A DNA stretch of 64,000 bases from Maricurvus nonylphenolicus. GTDB taxonomy: Bacteria; Pseudomonadota; Gammaproteobacteria; Pseudomonadales; Cellvibrionaceae. The DNA lies in the NCBI RefSeq assembly GCF_042854845.1, contig NZ_AP031498.1, positions 2,542,001 to 2,606,000 on the forward strand. The letters run 5' to 3'. Below are positions 31,427-41,057 of the stretch, piece by piece (the first letter of the stretch is position 1; every line of letters starts with the position of its first letter). The notes under the pieces are model-generated. The model saw only the letters and a program-made list of their open reading frames with translations, was not told where the DNA came from and ran no database searches. The translations under genes and the position numbers were made by a program.

Positions 31427-33853
31427 ATGAGAGATTACACCCTCACTGAGGGCGGCACTCTATCGCCTAAAAAAAGTCTACTAACCTTCCTTAAGCCGTT
31501 AAGTCTGGCTGTATCTTCTGCACTGGTTGCTAATGCCGTGCCTGTAATGGCTGAAGAATTTGCTCTGGAAGAGATTGTTGTTACTGCACAAAAGCGTGCG
31601 CAGTCTCTGCAGGATATTCCTATGAGTGTCTCGGCTATTTCTGACGAGGCCTTGAAAAATTCCGGTATTGAAAGCGTTGAGGATATTAAAACCCTCGTGC
31701 CAGCGCTGAATATTTATTCCAGTAACTCCCCCGCGCAATCTTCTATTTCCATTCGTGGTGCCGGTACTGGCGCAGCAGACCCAACACTTGAACCATCGGT
31801 AGGTGTATTTGTTGACGGTGTATTTATGCCGCGCAGTATTTTCGGTCTATCTGATTTGGTTGATATTGATCGCGTTGAAGTACTGTTAGGGCCTCAGGGA
31901 ACGCTGTACGGAAAGAATACCAATGCGGGTGTTATCTCTGTTCATACACGTGGTGCGCCAGACGAGTTTGGTATCGATGTCGAGCAGACCTTTGGTGAAT
32001 ACGGTCTGGAAGATACCAAGTTTTCTGTAGGTGGCGTCATTACAGATGATTTAGGTTATCGTTTTGCCGCTCGCAGTCGCCGTCGTGACGGTATTATTGA
32101 TGATGAGTTTAATAGCAACGAATATAACCAGATAGATAAGCAGTCCTATCGTGGTCAGTTGTTCTGGGATCCTACTGAAAGAGCTTCTGTGCGTGCCATT
32201 GGTTATTACAGTCTTTCAGATTCGCATCAGTCTCAAGATGAGGCGGGCTTAAATAAAAATTCCGCTTATTATGCCTATATTAATGGGAACCTGGCTGCTA
32301 ATGGTTTGGGTGTGACAGAAGGTGACCCGAAAGATCGCAAAGTAACACCGACACAAGGTGGCGGTGGTCGCGTAGAAGTACAGGGGGCATCGGTTCAGGT
32401 AGATTATGAATTTGATAGCTTCAATTTCACTTCCATTACCGCTTATCAGGAGTGGGAGCAGGACGGCTCAGTTACCGACAATGACAGTACTCAGTTGGAT
32501 ATTTCCAATTCAACACCACGTTTTAATGAAGAAAATATCAGTCAGGAATTTCGTATCACTTCTCCTGGTGGAGAAACGATTGATTGGGTTGCCGGTTTCT
32601 TCTATTTTAAAAGTGATCTAGAGGGTGGTGATAAATCGGATGTTTTCTCTAGCAGTCCGTATGGTTTGCCGGATGGCTTCGGTGATTGGATTGATCATCC
32701 AAGTGGTGCAAATTTACTGGTTGCGGGCGATCACTTTAAGTGGCATCAGACTGTAAGCTCAGAATCTTACGCTCTGTTCGGTCAGATGACTTGGAATATT
32801 ACTGAGCAAACAGCACTGACAGCAGGTTTGCGCTATGGCAGTGAGGAAAAAGAGTTTAGTGTTTACACTGACTCCTTTGATGCTGATGGTACTCCGTTCA
32901 GGTTGGCGAATGTTGGCGGTGGTAGTTATACCGGTGGTGTATTTATCCCAACCATTAGTGGTCAGTTAGCTTTGGATGATGAATTAAATCAGTCTGATAA
33001 GCGTAGTGATGATGACGTGACCGGTATGGTGAGCTTGAATCACTTTATTGGCGATCAGATGTTTTATGCAACTGTGGCCACCGGTTCAAAGTCTGGTGGT
33101 TTTAATGGTTCGTTTGGTGCAATGGCGGTCGAAGATCGCGAGTACGAAACCGAAGAAACCACTAACTACGAGATTGGTGCCAAGCTGGATCTGTGGGAAG
33201 GCCGGGCTCGTGTTAATTTGGCTTACTTCTATACCGAGTATAAGGATTTCCAGGCGACGACCTTCGATCCTGATACCGTCGTATTTGGAGTGATAAATGC
33301 GGGTAAGCAGGTGACTCAAGGTGTAGACGTTGATGCTACTGTGCTGTTAACCCAAAACCTGACGTTAAGTGCCAAGGTGGAATACTTGGATGCCCGTTAT
33401 AAGGATTTTACCGGTGCTAACTGTGCGGCAACCTCAGGTGAGTTTATCAATGCTGACGGTGATTGTGTGCTGGATGGTGAGCGCATGGAATACGCGCCTA
33501 ACTGGTCGGGTTCTGTAGCGGCCGATTATATTTATCCGCTCGATGGCTCAGAAGTTTACGTGCACGGCGATCTGTCATTTAAAACCGAGCATATCTCTGA
33601 TCCAACCCGTTCTGCTGCGTCGGTTGATACACGCTATGAAATTCTCAATGCCCGTGTAGGTTGGCGTAACGATAACTGGGATATCAGCCTGTGGGGTAAA
33701 AACCTGACGGATGATTATTATGCGATTGGGCATACCAGTAATTTGATTGCTAATCTGTTCGCCGCTGCCGATGGTGGTTTATCGACGACGAATTACCGTC
33801 GCTGGGTGAACGAACCGCGTACCTGGGGCGTAACCTTGCGCTATAGTATGTAA
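31427..33853 (+). CDS. TonB-dependent outer-membrane receptor
   Basis: An 808-residue outer-membrane transporter. The N-terminus has a long signal peptide ending near AVPVMA, directly followed by the TonB box EEIVVTAQKR, then the plug domain (SLQDIPMSVSAIS ... VEVLLGPQGTLYGKNTNAGVI) and a beta-barrel ending in TLRYSM. This is the plug type common in receptors for carbohydrates, steroids and other organic compounds. No Fur-like palindrome was seen upstream, so iron uptake is not favoured. The ATG at 31427 follows GGAGAGAG. The adjacent AraC gene and catabolic cluster suggest, but do not prove, import of their substrate. Confidence 0.93.
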   Translation: MRDYTLTEGGTLSPKKSLLTFLKPLSLAVSSALVANAVPVMAEEFALEEIVVTAQKRAQSLQDIPMSVSAISDEALKNSGIESVEDIKTLVPALNIYSSNSPAQSSISIRGAGTGAADPTLEPSVGVFVDGVFMPRSIFGLSDLVDIDRVEVLLGPQGTLYGKNTNAGVISVHTRGAPDEFGIDVEQTFGEYGLEDTKFSVGGVITDDLGYRFAARSRRRDGIIDDEFNSNEYNQIDKQSYRGQLFWDPTERASVRAIGYYSLSDSHQSQDEAGLNKNSAYYAYINGNLAANGLGVTEGDPKDRKVTPTQGGGGRVEVQGASVQVDYEFDSFNFTSITAYQEWEQDGSVTDNDSTQLDISNSTPRFNEENISQEFRITSPGGETIDWVAGFFYFKSDLEGGDKSDVFSSSPYGLPDGFGDWIDHPSGANLLVAGDHFKWHQTVSSESYALFGQMTWNITEQTALTAGLRYGSEEKEFSVYTDSFDADGTPFRLANVGGGSYTGGVFIPTISGQLALDDELNQSDKRSDDDVTGMVSLNHFIGDQMFYATVATGSKSGGFNGSFGAMAVEDREYETEETTNYEIGAKLDLWEGRARVNLAYFYTEYKDFQATTFDPDTVVFGVINAGKQVTQGVDVDATVLLTQNLTLSAKVEYLDARYKDFTGANCAATSGEFINADGDCVLDGERMEYAPNWSGSVAADYIYPLDGSEVYVHGDLSFKTEHISDPTRSAASVDTRYEILNARVGWRNDNWDISLWGKNLTDDYYAIGHTSNLIANLFAAADGGLSTTNYRRWVNEPRTWGVTLRYSM

Positions 33854-33864
33854 ACTGAATCAAT

Positions 33865-33890
33865 AAAAAGCCCGCGTCAGCGGGCTTTTT
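33865..33890. terminator. Bidirectional terminator
   Basis: aaaaagcccgc/gcgggcttttt with a four-base loop, between the convergent TonB receptor and AraC genes; A/T runs serve both strands. Confidence 0.9.
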
Positions 33891-33915
33891 ATTGTGGTAT
33901 TAAGTTATTATGCTA

Positions 33916-34941
33916 TTAAGCGTGCAAGCGCTTTTGTCGGAATTGTTTGGGCGATAGTCCAGACCAGCGTTTAAAGGCGCGACTGAAGTGAGCGCTGTCG
34001 TTATAGCCAAGCTCAAAGGCGATATCGGTGATTTTTATCTCGTCGTTACCCAGTAATTCTTCTGCTTTTTGGTAGCGTACCCGATCAAAAATATTTGAAA
34101 AGGTGCATCCACATTCCTTTAGGCGCCTTTGCAGTGTACGTAGGTGCATACCGCTAAAGTCAGCGATGGTTTGTAGGTCGGGCACTTCCTGAAGCAACAT
34201 GCTGTTTATCAATTTAAATAGTTGGTCGTCGACATTTTGTATGGGTAGGGGGCAGATTGAGTGTGCTGTATTGCGTTGCGGTATGGATTTTAGTTGTTCT
34301 TTTAGTGTGCTGCTGTCCAGTGGTTTAAGTAGTGCGTCCTGGTTAAGTTGTATGGCCGCAGAAGGGGCGCCATAAACTATGTCGTTAACGGGGTAGTCAC
34401 TTAAGTAATTTTCAATGCATGGGCTGTATGGGACGGGTAGCGATATTTTAATGATGCTGTCGGCCGCATTGGTTAAGTTATAGATAGCGTTTATGTAGAT
34501 CATCATTGCTGCCAGCATGTACTCGCGTGCAGCTTCATGAAATTCCTTTACCTGCCAAACGATGGTGGGGTGGTTGTTGTCCCACAGTAAATGGCTGGTA
34601 TAGAAGTTGGTCAGCAGACGGTTGTTAAAGAAGTTGCCAAGATTAATCAGTTCCAGCGCCGAGTGAGAATTAAGCAGGTCGTAGGCATAGAACCAGTGTT
34701 TAAAGTCAAAGCTTTTACCTACCTCCAGACCGGGGTGTTCTACATCCATGCGGTACTTAAGAAACAGCAAGCCTTTGTGTATCAGCTGTGTTGGCAGGTA
34801 GCTGGAAGGGTTATCTGGCGTGAATTGGTGCAGTTGCAGATGATCGTAAAAGCGCTGCTGATCAAGAGCATACTTCTTTAAAAAGTACGTGGTGGGATCT
34901 ATCGCGGCTATTTGCGATATATATAACTGGTCAGACCTCAT
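33916..34941 (-). CDS. AraC-family transcriptional regulator
   Basis: A 341-residue regulator with an N-terminal arabinose-binding-like ligand domain (about 20-210, FDFKHWFYAYDLLNSHSALELINLG) and a C-terminal AraC domain with two helix-turn-helix units: LQTIADFSGMHLRTLQRRLKECG, and ITDIAFELGYNDSAHFSRAFKRWSGLSPKQFRQ. GAGGAG precedes the ATG. It lies between the TonB receptor and the SDR operon and reads away from its own 212-base upstream gap, so it is the best candidate to control one or both. It is similar in layout to the AraC protein at 24125-25186. Confidence 0.9.
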   Translation of the reverse strand: MRSDQLYISQIAAIDPTTYFLKKYALDQQRFYDHLQLHQFTPDNPSSYLPTQLIHKGLLFLKYRMDVEHPGLEVGKSFDFKHWFYAYDLLNSHSALELINLGNFFNNRLLTNFYTSHLLWDNNHPTIVWQVKEFHEAAREYMLAAMMIYINAIYNLTNAADSIIKISLPVPYSPCIENYLSDYPVNDIVYGAPSAAIQLNQDALLKPLDSSTLKEQLKSIPQRNTAHSICPLPIQNVDDQLFKLINSMLLQEVPDLQTIADFSGMHLRTLQRRLKECGCTFSNIFDRVRYQKAEELLGNDEIKITDIAFELGYNDSAHFSRAFKRWSGLSPKQFRQKRLHA

Positions 34942-35117
34942 AAATGACGTCTCCTCTCTCGAATGATTTTTTATCTATGGTCAGCTTCTGTGGCCAACTC
35001 ATAATTCAGGCGTTTATTGGTTTTGTTATAGCCTGAGAGCATATTATCGTAGTTGTTATATCTCTGTTATTGCCTCTCAAGTAAAGAGCTTGTATATATT
35101 ATCACCAATAGGCGGTG

Positions 35118-35145
35118 AGAAAACAGGGGGCTTGTATGCCCCCTG
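35118..35145 (-). terminator. Terminator of the catabolic cluster
   Basis: A 7-bp stem caggggg/ccccctg (35124-35145); on the minus strand it is followed by TTTTCTC. It lies nine bases after the last SDR stop codon. Confidence 0.75.
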
Positions 35146-35153
35146 AAATCACA

Positions 35154-35933
35154 TTAAAACGCAGATACACCGCCATCAATGGCAATGGTTTGACCGGTCA
35201 TATAGGTGTTGCCTGGAGAGCATAGCAACAGCATAACGTTGACGATCTCTTCAGGTTCGCCTAATCGCTTCATGGGTGAACCCTGGCTCAGGAAGTTGGT
35301 GACATCTTCCACTGGAGCGTGTTGGGTCAGTTCAGAATCTGTGACCATTGGCGTTAGTGTGAAGAAGGGGCAGACCGCGTTAATGCGGATGTTTTTGCGG
35401 CCACATTCCACGGCAGCAGTTTTGGTCAGGCCAACAACGGCGTGTTTGGCGGCAGAGTAGGCGCCAATTTTTGGTGAGCCGCCCAGGCCAGCCATAGAGC
35501 TAACATTGAGGATGACACCTTCGCCTTGCTCTTGCATCAGTGGGATCTGGTGCTTCATGCCGAACAAGACACTCTTGGTATTGATGTTAAGTTGCAGATC
35601 CAGTAATTCTTCACTGGTTTGCGCGATCGGAGTGAATTCCTGGGCAACACCGGCATTGTTAATAGCGATATCCAGGCGGCCGTAGGTGGATTTGGCTAAA
35701 TCTACCAGGCCTTTGATGTCGGCTTCTTTAGACACATCACAGCGTTGGCCTGCCGCAGGTTTGTCGGATTGTTGAAGGCCCATAACGACCTCGTCCAGGC
35801 CTGCTTCATTAATATCGCCCAGTACAAGCTTGGCGCCACGGTCGGCAAATTCCTTAGCCAGCAGTTTACCAAAACCGCTAGCCGCGCCGGTAATAAGTAC
35901 CACTTTATCGGTGTAATTCAGTAATGGATCCAT
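35154..35933 (-). CDS. SDR-family oxidoreductase (1 of 3)
   Basis: A 259-residue classical short-chain dehydrogenase. The cofactor motif TGAASGFG (about 15-22) follows VVLIT; DI after LVLG suggests NAD(H) preference; the NNAG motif is present; the catalytic S and YSAAK are in NVSSMAGLGGSPKIGAYSAAKHA; the C-terminus is MTGQTIAIDGG. It is last in the minus-strand cluster, 33 bases after the second SDR, to which it is clearly similar, so the two look like a tandem duplication. The substrate is not known; 3-hydroxyacyl-CoA or alcohol oxidation would fit the context. Confidence 0.9.
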   Translation of the reverse strand: MDPLLNYTDKVVLITGAASGFGKLLAKEFADRGAKLVLGDINEAGLDEVVMGLQQSDKPAAGQRCDVSKEADIKGLVDLAKSTYGRLDIAINNAGVAQEFTPIAQTSEELLDLQLNINTKSVLFGMKHQIPLMQEQGEGVILNVSSMAGLGGSPKIGAYSAAKHAVVGLTKTAAVECGRKNIRINAVCPFFTLTPMVTDSELTQHAPVEDVTNFLSQGSPMKRLGEPEEIVNVMLLLCSPGNTYMTGQTIAIDGGVSAF

Positions 35934-35966
35934 ATTATTCTCTCTTAAAATTAAAGCTCTTTAGTC

Positions 35967-36746
35967 TTATACGGCGGTCATACCGCCATCAACAACAAGT
36001 TCGTGGCCTGTCATATAGCTGTTATTTGGTGAGCAAGCAAACAGGATGGCTGTAACCACTTCTTCCGGTTCTGCCACACGTTTGAGTGCGGAACCTTTAC
36101 TTAGGAATTTAAGTGCTGCTTCGCGGTCGGGCACCTTGCTAAGTTCTTGTTCCAGCATATTGGTTTTGGTGATGAAAGGGCAAACAGCATTAACACGGAT
36201 ATTTTGCTTGCCGTATTCAAAAGCCGCACTCTTGGTTAAACCGATTACGGCATGCTTACTGGCTGCATAAACGCCCATCATAGGCGCGCCGCCGATACCT
36301 GCAACGGATGCAACGTTAAGAATGCTGCCGCCGCCATTGGCTATCAAATGTGGAATCTGGTATTTCATACCCAGAAATACACCTTTGACATTGATATCCA
36401 TGGTGCGATCGTAATCTTCCAGGCTGGCGTCAGCTAACAGGCTGTGGGGTGGATCAATACCGGCATTGTTCACGGCAATGTCGAGTTTGCCGAAATGTTT
36501 AACACCTTCATCAACCAGGCTTTGCACCTGCTCAGGGATGGATACATCACCGGCTTGGGCAAAAACCTCTGTGCCACTGGCTTGTAGATCGCTGCTAACT
36601 TTATCGAGAGCTTGAGTGTTGATGTCCGACAGGATCAGTTTGGCGCCTTGCTCGGCAAACTGTCGTGCTGCTATTTCACCGATACCGCCACCGGCACCAG
36701 TAATAAGAACAACCTTATCGCTAAAAGTTTTATCTGTAGTAGTCAT
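35967..36746 (-). CDS. SDR-family oxidoreductase (2 of 3)
   Basis: A 259-residue classical SDR with TGAGGGIGE (about 16), an aspartate in LILSDINT indicating NAD(H), NNAG, and YAASK in NVASVAGIGGAPMMGVYAASKHA; the C-terminus is MTGHELVVDGGMTAV. It is paralogous with the SDR at 35154-35933. AGAGAG precedes the ATG. The upstream gap of 103 bases contains a hairpin at 36819-36839. It is likely part of the same catabolic pathway. Confidence 0.9.
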   Translation of the reverse strand: MTTTDKTFSDKVVLITGAGGGIGEIAARQFAEQGAKLILSDINTQALDKVSSDLQASGTEVFAQAGDVSIPEQVQSLVDEGVKHFGKLDIAVNNAGIDPPHSLLADASLEDYDRTMDINVKGVFLGMKYQIPHLIANGGGSILNVASVAGIGGAPMMGVYAASKHAVIGLTKSAAFEYGKQNIRVNAVCPFITKTNMLEQELSKVPDREAALKFLSKGSALKRVAEPEEVVTAILFACSPNNSYMTGHELVVDGGMTAV

Positions 36747-36818
36747 TGGGTCTCTCTGGTGTTAACTCAGGGGTTGGCTCTGGCGTAACTCTTTGTTTAC
36801 TTTTCTCAGAGCGGATGG

Positions 36819-36839
36819 GGGAGTGACTAAGCCACTCCC
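36819..36839. repeat. Intergenic hairpin in the SDR operon
   Basis: A 7-bp stem gggagtg/cactccc with a 7-base loop lies between SDR genes 2 and 3. There is no T-run, so it may be an mRNA stabilising or processing element. Confidence 0.45.
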
Positions 36840-36849
36840 AAAATGTTGT

Positions 36850-37614
36850 TTAGATAGTCATGCCGCCATCGACAACGATGCACTCACCGGTGGTGTAGCT
36901 GCTGGCATCAGATGCCAGGTACAGTACCGTGCCTGCCATTTCTTTTGGATCAGCGTGACGCTGCATAGGAATACTGGCAATAGCGGTTTGGTAAATCTCA
37001 TCGCTGGTAAACAGTGCGCCAGCAAACTTGGTTTTGGTGAAACCAGGCAGCAGGGCATTGCAGCGGATATTGTGTTGGGCACACTCTTTAGCAAAGGCCT
37101 TGGTCATATTGACAACGGCGGCTTTGGTAATGGAGTAGATACCTTGCAGTTGACCTGGCTGAAGGGCATTAACAGAGGCGGTATTGATGATGGAGCCACC
37201 ACCACTTTCACGCATCAGTTTGCCGGCTTCGATACTCATAAAGAAGTAACCGCGGATGTTTACTTCAACCGTTTTGTTGTAAGCGCCCAGATCGGTATCC
37301 AGGATGTGACCGAAGTAGGGGTTGGCTGCGGCGTTGTTAACCAGGATATCCAGCTTGCCGTGCTTTTCACGAATATGGGCAAAGGTCTTGGCGATATCGT
37401 CCATATCACCTACATGGCAGGCAAAGGCCTCTGCACTGTTGCCTTCGGCATTGATTTTGTCGGCGACTTCCTGACAACCATCGATTTTACGGCTGGACAC
37501 AATGACGTGTGCGCCTTGCTCGGCCAGTAGTTTGGCAATTTCCTCACCGATACCACGACTGGCGCCGGTGACGAGTGCTACTTTACCGGTCAGGTCAAAT
37601 AAATTAGTAGCCAT
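36850..37614 (-). CDS. SDR-family oxidoreductase (3 of 3)
   Basis: A 254-residue classical SDR with TGASRGIGEE (about 14), SSRK after VIV suggesting NADP(H), NNAAANPYFG, the catalytic YSITK in NTASVNALQPGQLQGIYSITKAA, and a C-terminal TTGECIVVDGG. It is more distant from the other two SDRs in the cluster and resembles DHRS4/glucose-dehydrogenase-like members. It starts 20 bases after the end of the MDR gene on the same strand, so cotranscription is likely. Confidence 0.9.
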   Translation of the reverse strand: MATNLFDLTGKVALVTGASRGIGEEIAKLLAEQGAHVIVSSRKIDGCQEVADKINAEGNSAEAFACHVGDMDDIAKTFAHIREKHGKLDILVNNAAANPYFGHILDTDLGAYNKTVEVNIRGYFFMSIEAGKLMRESGGGSIINTASVNALQPGQLQGIYSITKAAVVNMTKAFAKECAQHNIRCNALLPGFTKTKFAGALFTSDEIYQTAIASIPMQRHADPKEMAGTVLYLASDASSYTTGECIVVDGGMTI

Positions 37615-37634
37615 AATAATATCTCTTTAAAAAA

Positions 37635-38609
37635 TTAAGGTTTTAAAATGACCTTGCCAATGACTTGGCGATTCATCACTTTATTGAGCGCGTTGGCGGT
37701 TTCGCTTAACGGGAAAACTTCATCGACAACGACTTTAACTTTGCCTTCTGTATACCAGGCCAAAAGCTCCTGCATGTTTTCCATAAAAGTTTGTGGTTCC
37801 TTCATGGTGAAGGTGCCCCAGAAAACACCAACAACAGAGTAGCCCTTAACCAGGGTTAAGTTGACAGGCAGTTTAGGAATGGTGCCTGAGGCGAAACCAA
37901 TCACCAGCAGACGACCGTTCCAGGCCATTGAGCGCGAAAGTACGTCGAAGGTCACTCCGCCGACAACGTCATACACCACATCAGCACCTTTACCATCGGT
38001 CGCTTCTTTAATAGCGGCTTTCAGATCGGTATCGCTGTAGTTGATCAGAATGTCTGCACCATTTGCCTTGGCGATATCCAGTTTTTCCTGGGTGGAGCAT
38101 ACGGCAATTACCTTGGCGCCCATGGCTTTACCAATTTGCACGGCAGCCAAGCCGGTACCACCAGCAGCGCCGGTTACCAACAGGGTTTCGCCTGGCTGGA
38201 TATTGGCGCGTTGCTTTAACGCGTGGTGAGCGGTTGCGTGAGCGGTAATTAAACCGGCAGCTTCTTCAGAAGGAATGCTGTCAGGAATTGGCATGGCCAG
38301 TTGGGCTGGCTGCAGAATTTTGTCGGCATAACCGTTCAGCATATTCATGGCAACAACACGCTGGCCAGCTTTCAGATGTTTTACACCTTCTCCGACTTCG
38401 CTGATTACACCGGCAACTTCTGTACCTGGGGTAAACGGGAAGGGTGGTTTCATTTGGTACAGACCTTGAACCAGCAGGCCGTCGGGGTAGTTGACGCCGA
38501 TGGCTTCGATATCAACGATAACGTGACCGGGCTGAACTTCTGGATCTGCAACGTCCTTGTATTGAAGCTCTTCTACAGGTGCAAATTTTTCGCAAACAAT
38601 GGCTTTCAT
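37635..38609 (-). CDS. NADPH:quinone oxidoreductase family (MDR, zinc-free)
   Basis: A 324-residue medium-chain dehydrogenase/reductase. The GroES-like half (GVNYPDGLLVQGLYQMKPPFPFTPGTEVAGVI) lacks the zinc-binding cysteines, and the Rossmann half has TGAAGGTGLAAVQIGKAMGAKVIAVCST. This is the quinone oxidoreductase / enoyl reductase type that uses NADPH on quinones or on alpha,beta-unsaturated carbonyls. In this cluster it may reduce an unsaturated intermediate. It is 38 bases downstream of the APH-like gene. Confidence 0.9.
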   Translation of the reverse strand: MKAIVCEKFAPVEELQYKDVADPEVQPGHVIVDIEAIGVNYPDGLLVQGLYQMKPPFPFTPGTEVAGVISEVGEGVKHLKAGQRVVAMNMLNGYADKILQPAQLAMPIPDSIPSEEAAGLITAHATAHHALKQRANIQPGETLLVTGAAGGTGLAAVQIGKAMGAKVIAVCSTQEKLDIAKANGADILINYSDTDLKAAIKEATDGKGADVVYDVVGGVTFDVLSRSMAWNGRLLVIGFASGTIPKLPVNLTLVKGYSVVGVFWGTFTMKEPQTFMENMQELLAWYTEGKVKVVVDEVFPLSETANALNKVMNRQVIGKVILKP

Positions 38610-38647
38610 AGGTTTACCCTTTGGATCTCTCTCAGTTTTTATTTTGC

Positions 38648-39688
38648 TTAGGCGCTTTGCTCAATAACGCCCAGGGCCATTTGTGCCAGTGGTTGAACCA
38701 TGGCGCCAACCTTACCAGCGGCTTTGTTGGAAGCATTACCGTCGGCTGCACGTTTTGCTACACCTTGGGCAATGGCGCCGAGGCGGAAGAAGCTAAAGCT
38801 CAGGTAGAAGGCCCAGTTATCGATTTTATCGATACCCATACGCTCGCAGTACTTGGCTACATATTCTTCCTCGGTGGGAATACCCAAATCGGTAGGGTTA
38901 ATACCCAGCAAGCCAGACATGGTGTTTTTGGCTTCACTGGCGGGCAGGCGCAATTGCATGCACTGGTAGGCCAGATCGGCGTACGGGTGACCCAGGGTGG
39001 ATAATTCCCAATCCAGGGTGGCGATAACTTTGGTGTTGTCTTTGCTGAACATCAGGTTATCGAGGCGGTAGTCGCCGTGAACCAGTGCTACTTTGCCATC
39101 GTCTTCTGGCAGGTTCTTTTCCAGCCAGGCGATTAACTGATCCATTTCGGGGATTGGATCGAGTTCGGAAGCTTTATATTGCGCGGTCCAGCGGTTCAGT
39201 TGACGCTCAAAATAGTTGCCGGGTTTGCCGTAGTCGGTCAGGCCGGTAGCTTCCAGATCAACACTGTGCAGAGCGGCCAGTACACGATTCATTTCATCGT
39301 ACATGGCCGTGCGTTGCTCGTTGGTGTCGATTTCTGGCAGGCCAGCTCCCCAATAAATATTGCCGTCACAGAATTCCATCACGTAGAACATGGAGCCAAT
39401 AACGTCACGATCTTCGCACAGGTGGTAGACCTTGGCGACAGGTACGTCGGTATCTTTTAGAGCATCCAATACACGGTACTCGCGATCAACCGCGTGGGCA
39501 GATTTCAGCAGTTTGCCGGGAGGTTGACGACGCAGTACGTAAGTACCCGAGGCAGCCTCAATTTTAAAGGTGGGATTGGATTGACCGCCGGCAAATTTTT
39601 CCGCGGTCATAGGGCCTTTAAAACCCTCAATATGTTGTTCCAGATAGCTGCACAATTTTTCGGTATCGAGTGTGTCAACAGCGCTCAT
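38648..39688 (-). CDS. Phosphotransferase family protein (APH-like kinase, ACAD10/11 type)
   Basis: A 346-residue kinase-fold protein of the aminoglycoside-phosphotransferase family. It has the N-terminal ATP lobe (FAGGQSNPTFKIEAASGTYVLRRQPPG), the catalytic loop LVHGDYRLDNLMF (about 210) and the metal-binding segment ATLDWELSTLGHPYADLA. This subgroup is the one fused to acyl-CoA dehydrogenase in animal ACAD10/ACAD11 and is similar to LvaA, which phosphorylates 4-hydroxyacyl-CoA in Pseudomonas levulinate catabolism. It is adjacent to an ACAD11-like gene, which supports the same chemistry. Antibiotic resistance is unlikely. Confidence 0.88.
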   Translation of the reverse strand: MSAVDTLDTEKLCSYLEQHIEGFKGPMTAEKFAGGQSNPTFKIEAASGTYVLRRQPPGKLLKSAHAVDREYRVLDALKDTDVPVAKVYHLCEDRDVIGSMFYVMEFCDGNIYWGAGLPEIDTNEQRTAMYDEMNRVLAALHSVDLEATGLTDYGKPGNYFERQLNRWTAQYKASELDPIPEMDQLIAWLEKNLPEDDGKVALVHGDYRLDNLMFSKDNTKVIATLDWELSTLGHPYADLAYQCMQLRLPASEAKNTMSGLLGINPTDLGIPTEEEYVAKYCERMGIDKIDNWAFYLSFSFFRLGAIAQGVAKRAADGNASNKAAGKVGAMVQPLAQMALGVIEQSA

Positions 39689-39760
39689 GGTTTACTCCGA
39701 TTATGTGTTTCTATTTGTGTCTATTTTTAAATGGTTATTATGCGTTTGCACAAACGGCAA

Positions 39761-39780
39761 CACCCCGCCGAAGCGGGGTG
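39761..39780. repeat. Hairpin between ACAD and kinase genes
   Basis: A perfect 8-bp GC-rich stem caccccgc/gcggggtg with a four-base loop. It lacks a T-run and could lower, rather than stop, transcription into the kinase gene. Confidence 0.5.
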
Positions 39781-39800
39781 CTTAATTGCCTGGCTACGAA

Positions 39801-41009
39801 TTACTCGTAACGTTTGGCAGTGTCACGACCTAACTGCATCATGTGCACCTGATCCGGACCGTCGGCCAGACGCAGGGTACGCAGGCCAGCCCAGGCGTGG
39901 GCAAGAGTGGTGTCCTGACTTACGCCCACAGCACCGTGAATTTGGATTGCACGGTCAACAACATCCAGCGCCATATTGGGGGCTACAATTTTGATCATGG
40001 CAATAAAGTCTTTTGCTGCCTTGTTACCTTCACGATCCATTTTGTCGGCTGCTTTCAGGGTCATTAGGCGCGCTTGTTCGATTTCGCACACAGATTTAGC
40101 GATATCTTCTCGCACAGATTGCTGCTTAATCATTGGGCGACCAAAAACAACGCGTTCGTTAGCGCGTTTACACATGGCTTCCAGTGCACGTTGAGCAGCA
40201 CCGATAGAGCGCATGCAGTGGTGGATACGGCCTGGGCCCAAGCGACCCTGAGCAATTTCAAAACCTCGGCCTTCACCCAGAATCAGGTTCTCGGCAGGTA
40301 CACGTACATTATCGAAAATCACTTCTGCGTGACCTTCTGGTGCATCGTTATAACCAAACACTTTCATAGGGCGAGTGATCTTTACGCCCGGCGTGTTCAT
40401 TGGCACCAGAATCTGGGATTGTTGGATATAGCGGTTTGGATTTTCCGCATCGGTTTTACCCATCACAATCATGATTTCACAGGTTTTGCGGCAAGCACCA
40501 CTGATGTAAAACTTTTTACCGTTAATAACGTACTCATCACCATCGCGAACGATTTGGGTTTCGATGTTGGTGGCGTCACTGGACGCTACTGCAGGTTCGG
40601 TCATGGCAAACGCTGAACGAATCTTGCCTTCCAGCAAAGGCTCCAGCCATTGTTTTTTCTGGGCTTCGTTACCGTACTTGGCCAGTACTTCCATATTGCC
40701 GGTGTCAGGTGCGGCACAGTTGAACACCTCAGAGGCCCACATAACTTTACCCATCTCTTCAGACAGTGGGGCGTATTCCAGATTGGTCAAGCCAGGGCTG
40801 TAGTCACCGTATTCTTTAGGCAAGAAGAAGTTCCACAGGCCTTGGGCTTTGGCCTTGGCTTTCAGCTCTTCCATAATCGGTGGGGTTTCCCAAGGATTAG
40901 CTTCAATTTGATCGTGGAAAGTTTTCTCGTTTGGATAGATATGTTCATCCATAAACTGACGAACTTGTTCGAGTAAACCTTGTACCTTTTCGCTGTATTC
41001 AAAGTTCAT
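39801..41009 (-). CDS. Acyl-CoA dehydrogenase, ACAD10/11-like
   Basis: A 402-residue flavoprotein. The ACAD motifs FAMTEPAVASSDATNIETQI (about 145) and GRIHHCMRSIGAAQRALEAMCKRA (about 270) match ACAD11-type enzymes, and much of the chain parallels the gene at 245-1495. It heads the minus-strand catabolic cluster; GAGAGAAAG precedes the ATG. With the downstream APH-like kinase it recreates as two proteins the domain pair fused in animal ACAD10/11, suggesting elimination of phosphate from a 4-phosphoacyl-CoA. That activity is inferred. Confidence 0.92.
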   Translation of the reverse strand: MNFEYSEKVQGLLEQVRQFMDEHIYPNEKTFHDQIEANPWETPPIMEELKAKAKAQGLWNFFLPKEYGDYSPGLTNLEYAPLSEEMGKVMWASEVFNCAAPDTGNMEVLAKYGNEAQKKQWLEPLLEGKIRSAFAMTEPAVASSDATNIETQIVRDGDEYVINGKKFYISGACRKTCEIMIVMGKTDAENPNRYIQQSQILVPMNTPGVKITRPMKVFGYNDAPEGHAEVIFDNVRVPAENLILGEGRGFEIAQGRLGPGRIHHCMRSIGAAQRALEAMCKRANERVVFGRPMIKQQSVREDIAKSVCEIEQARLMTLKAADKMDREGNKAAKDFIAMIKIVAPNMALDVVDRAIQIHGAVGVSQDTTLAHAWAGLRTLRLADGPDQVHMMQLGRDTAKRYE

Positions 41010-41057
41010 GTTGTCTTTCTCTCAATCCGATGTAGGGGTAAGTGTTATTAGGGTAAA

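Noticed and set aside
38648..39688. Aminoglycoside resistance kinase
   Set aside because: The fold matches, but adjacency to an ACAD11-like gene and the ATLDWELSTLGHPYADLA type point to acyl-CoA metabolism.
5840..41030. Recurring gagagag stretches before several start codons as a shared regulator site
   Set aside because: In most cases they sit at ribosome-site distance and are ordinary purine-rich Shine-Dalgarno variants.
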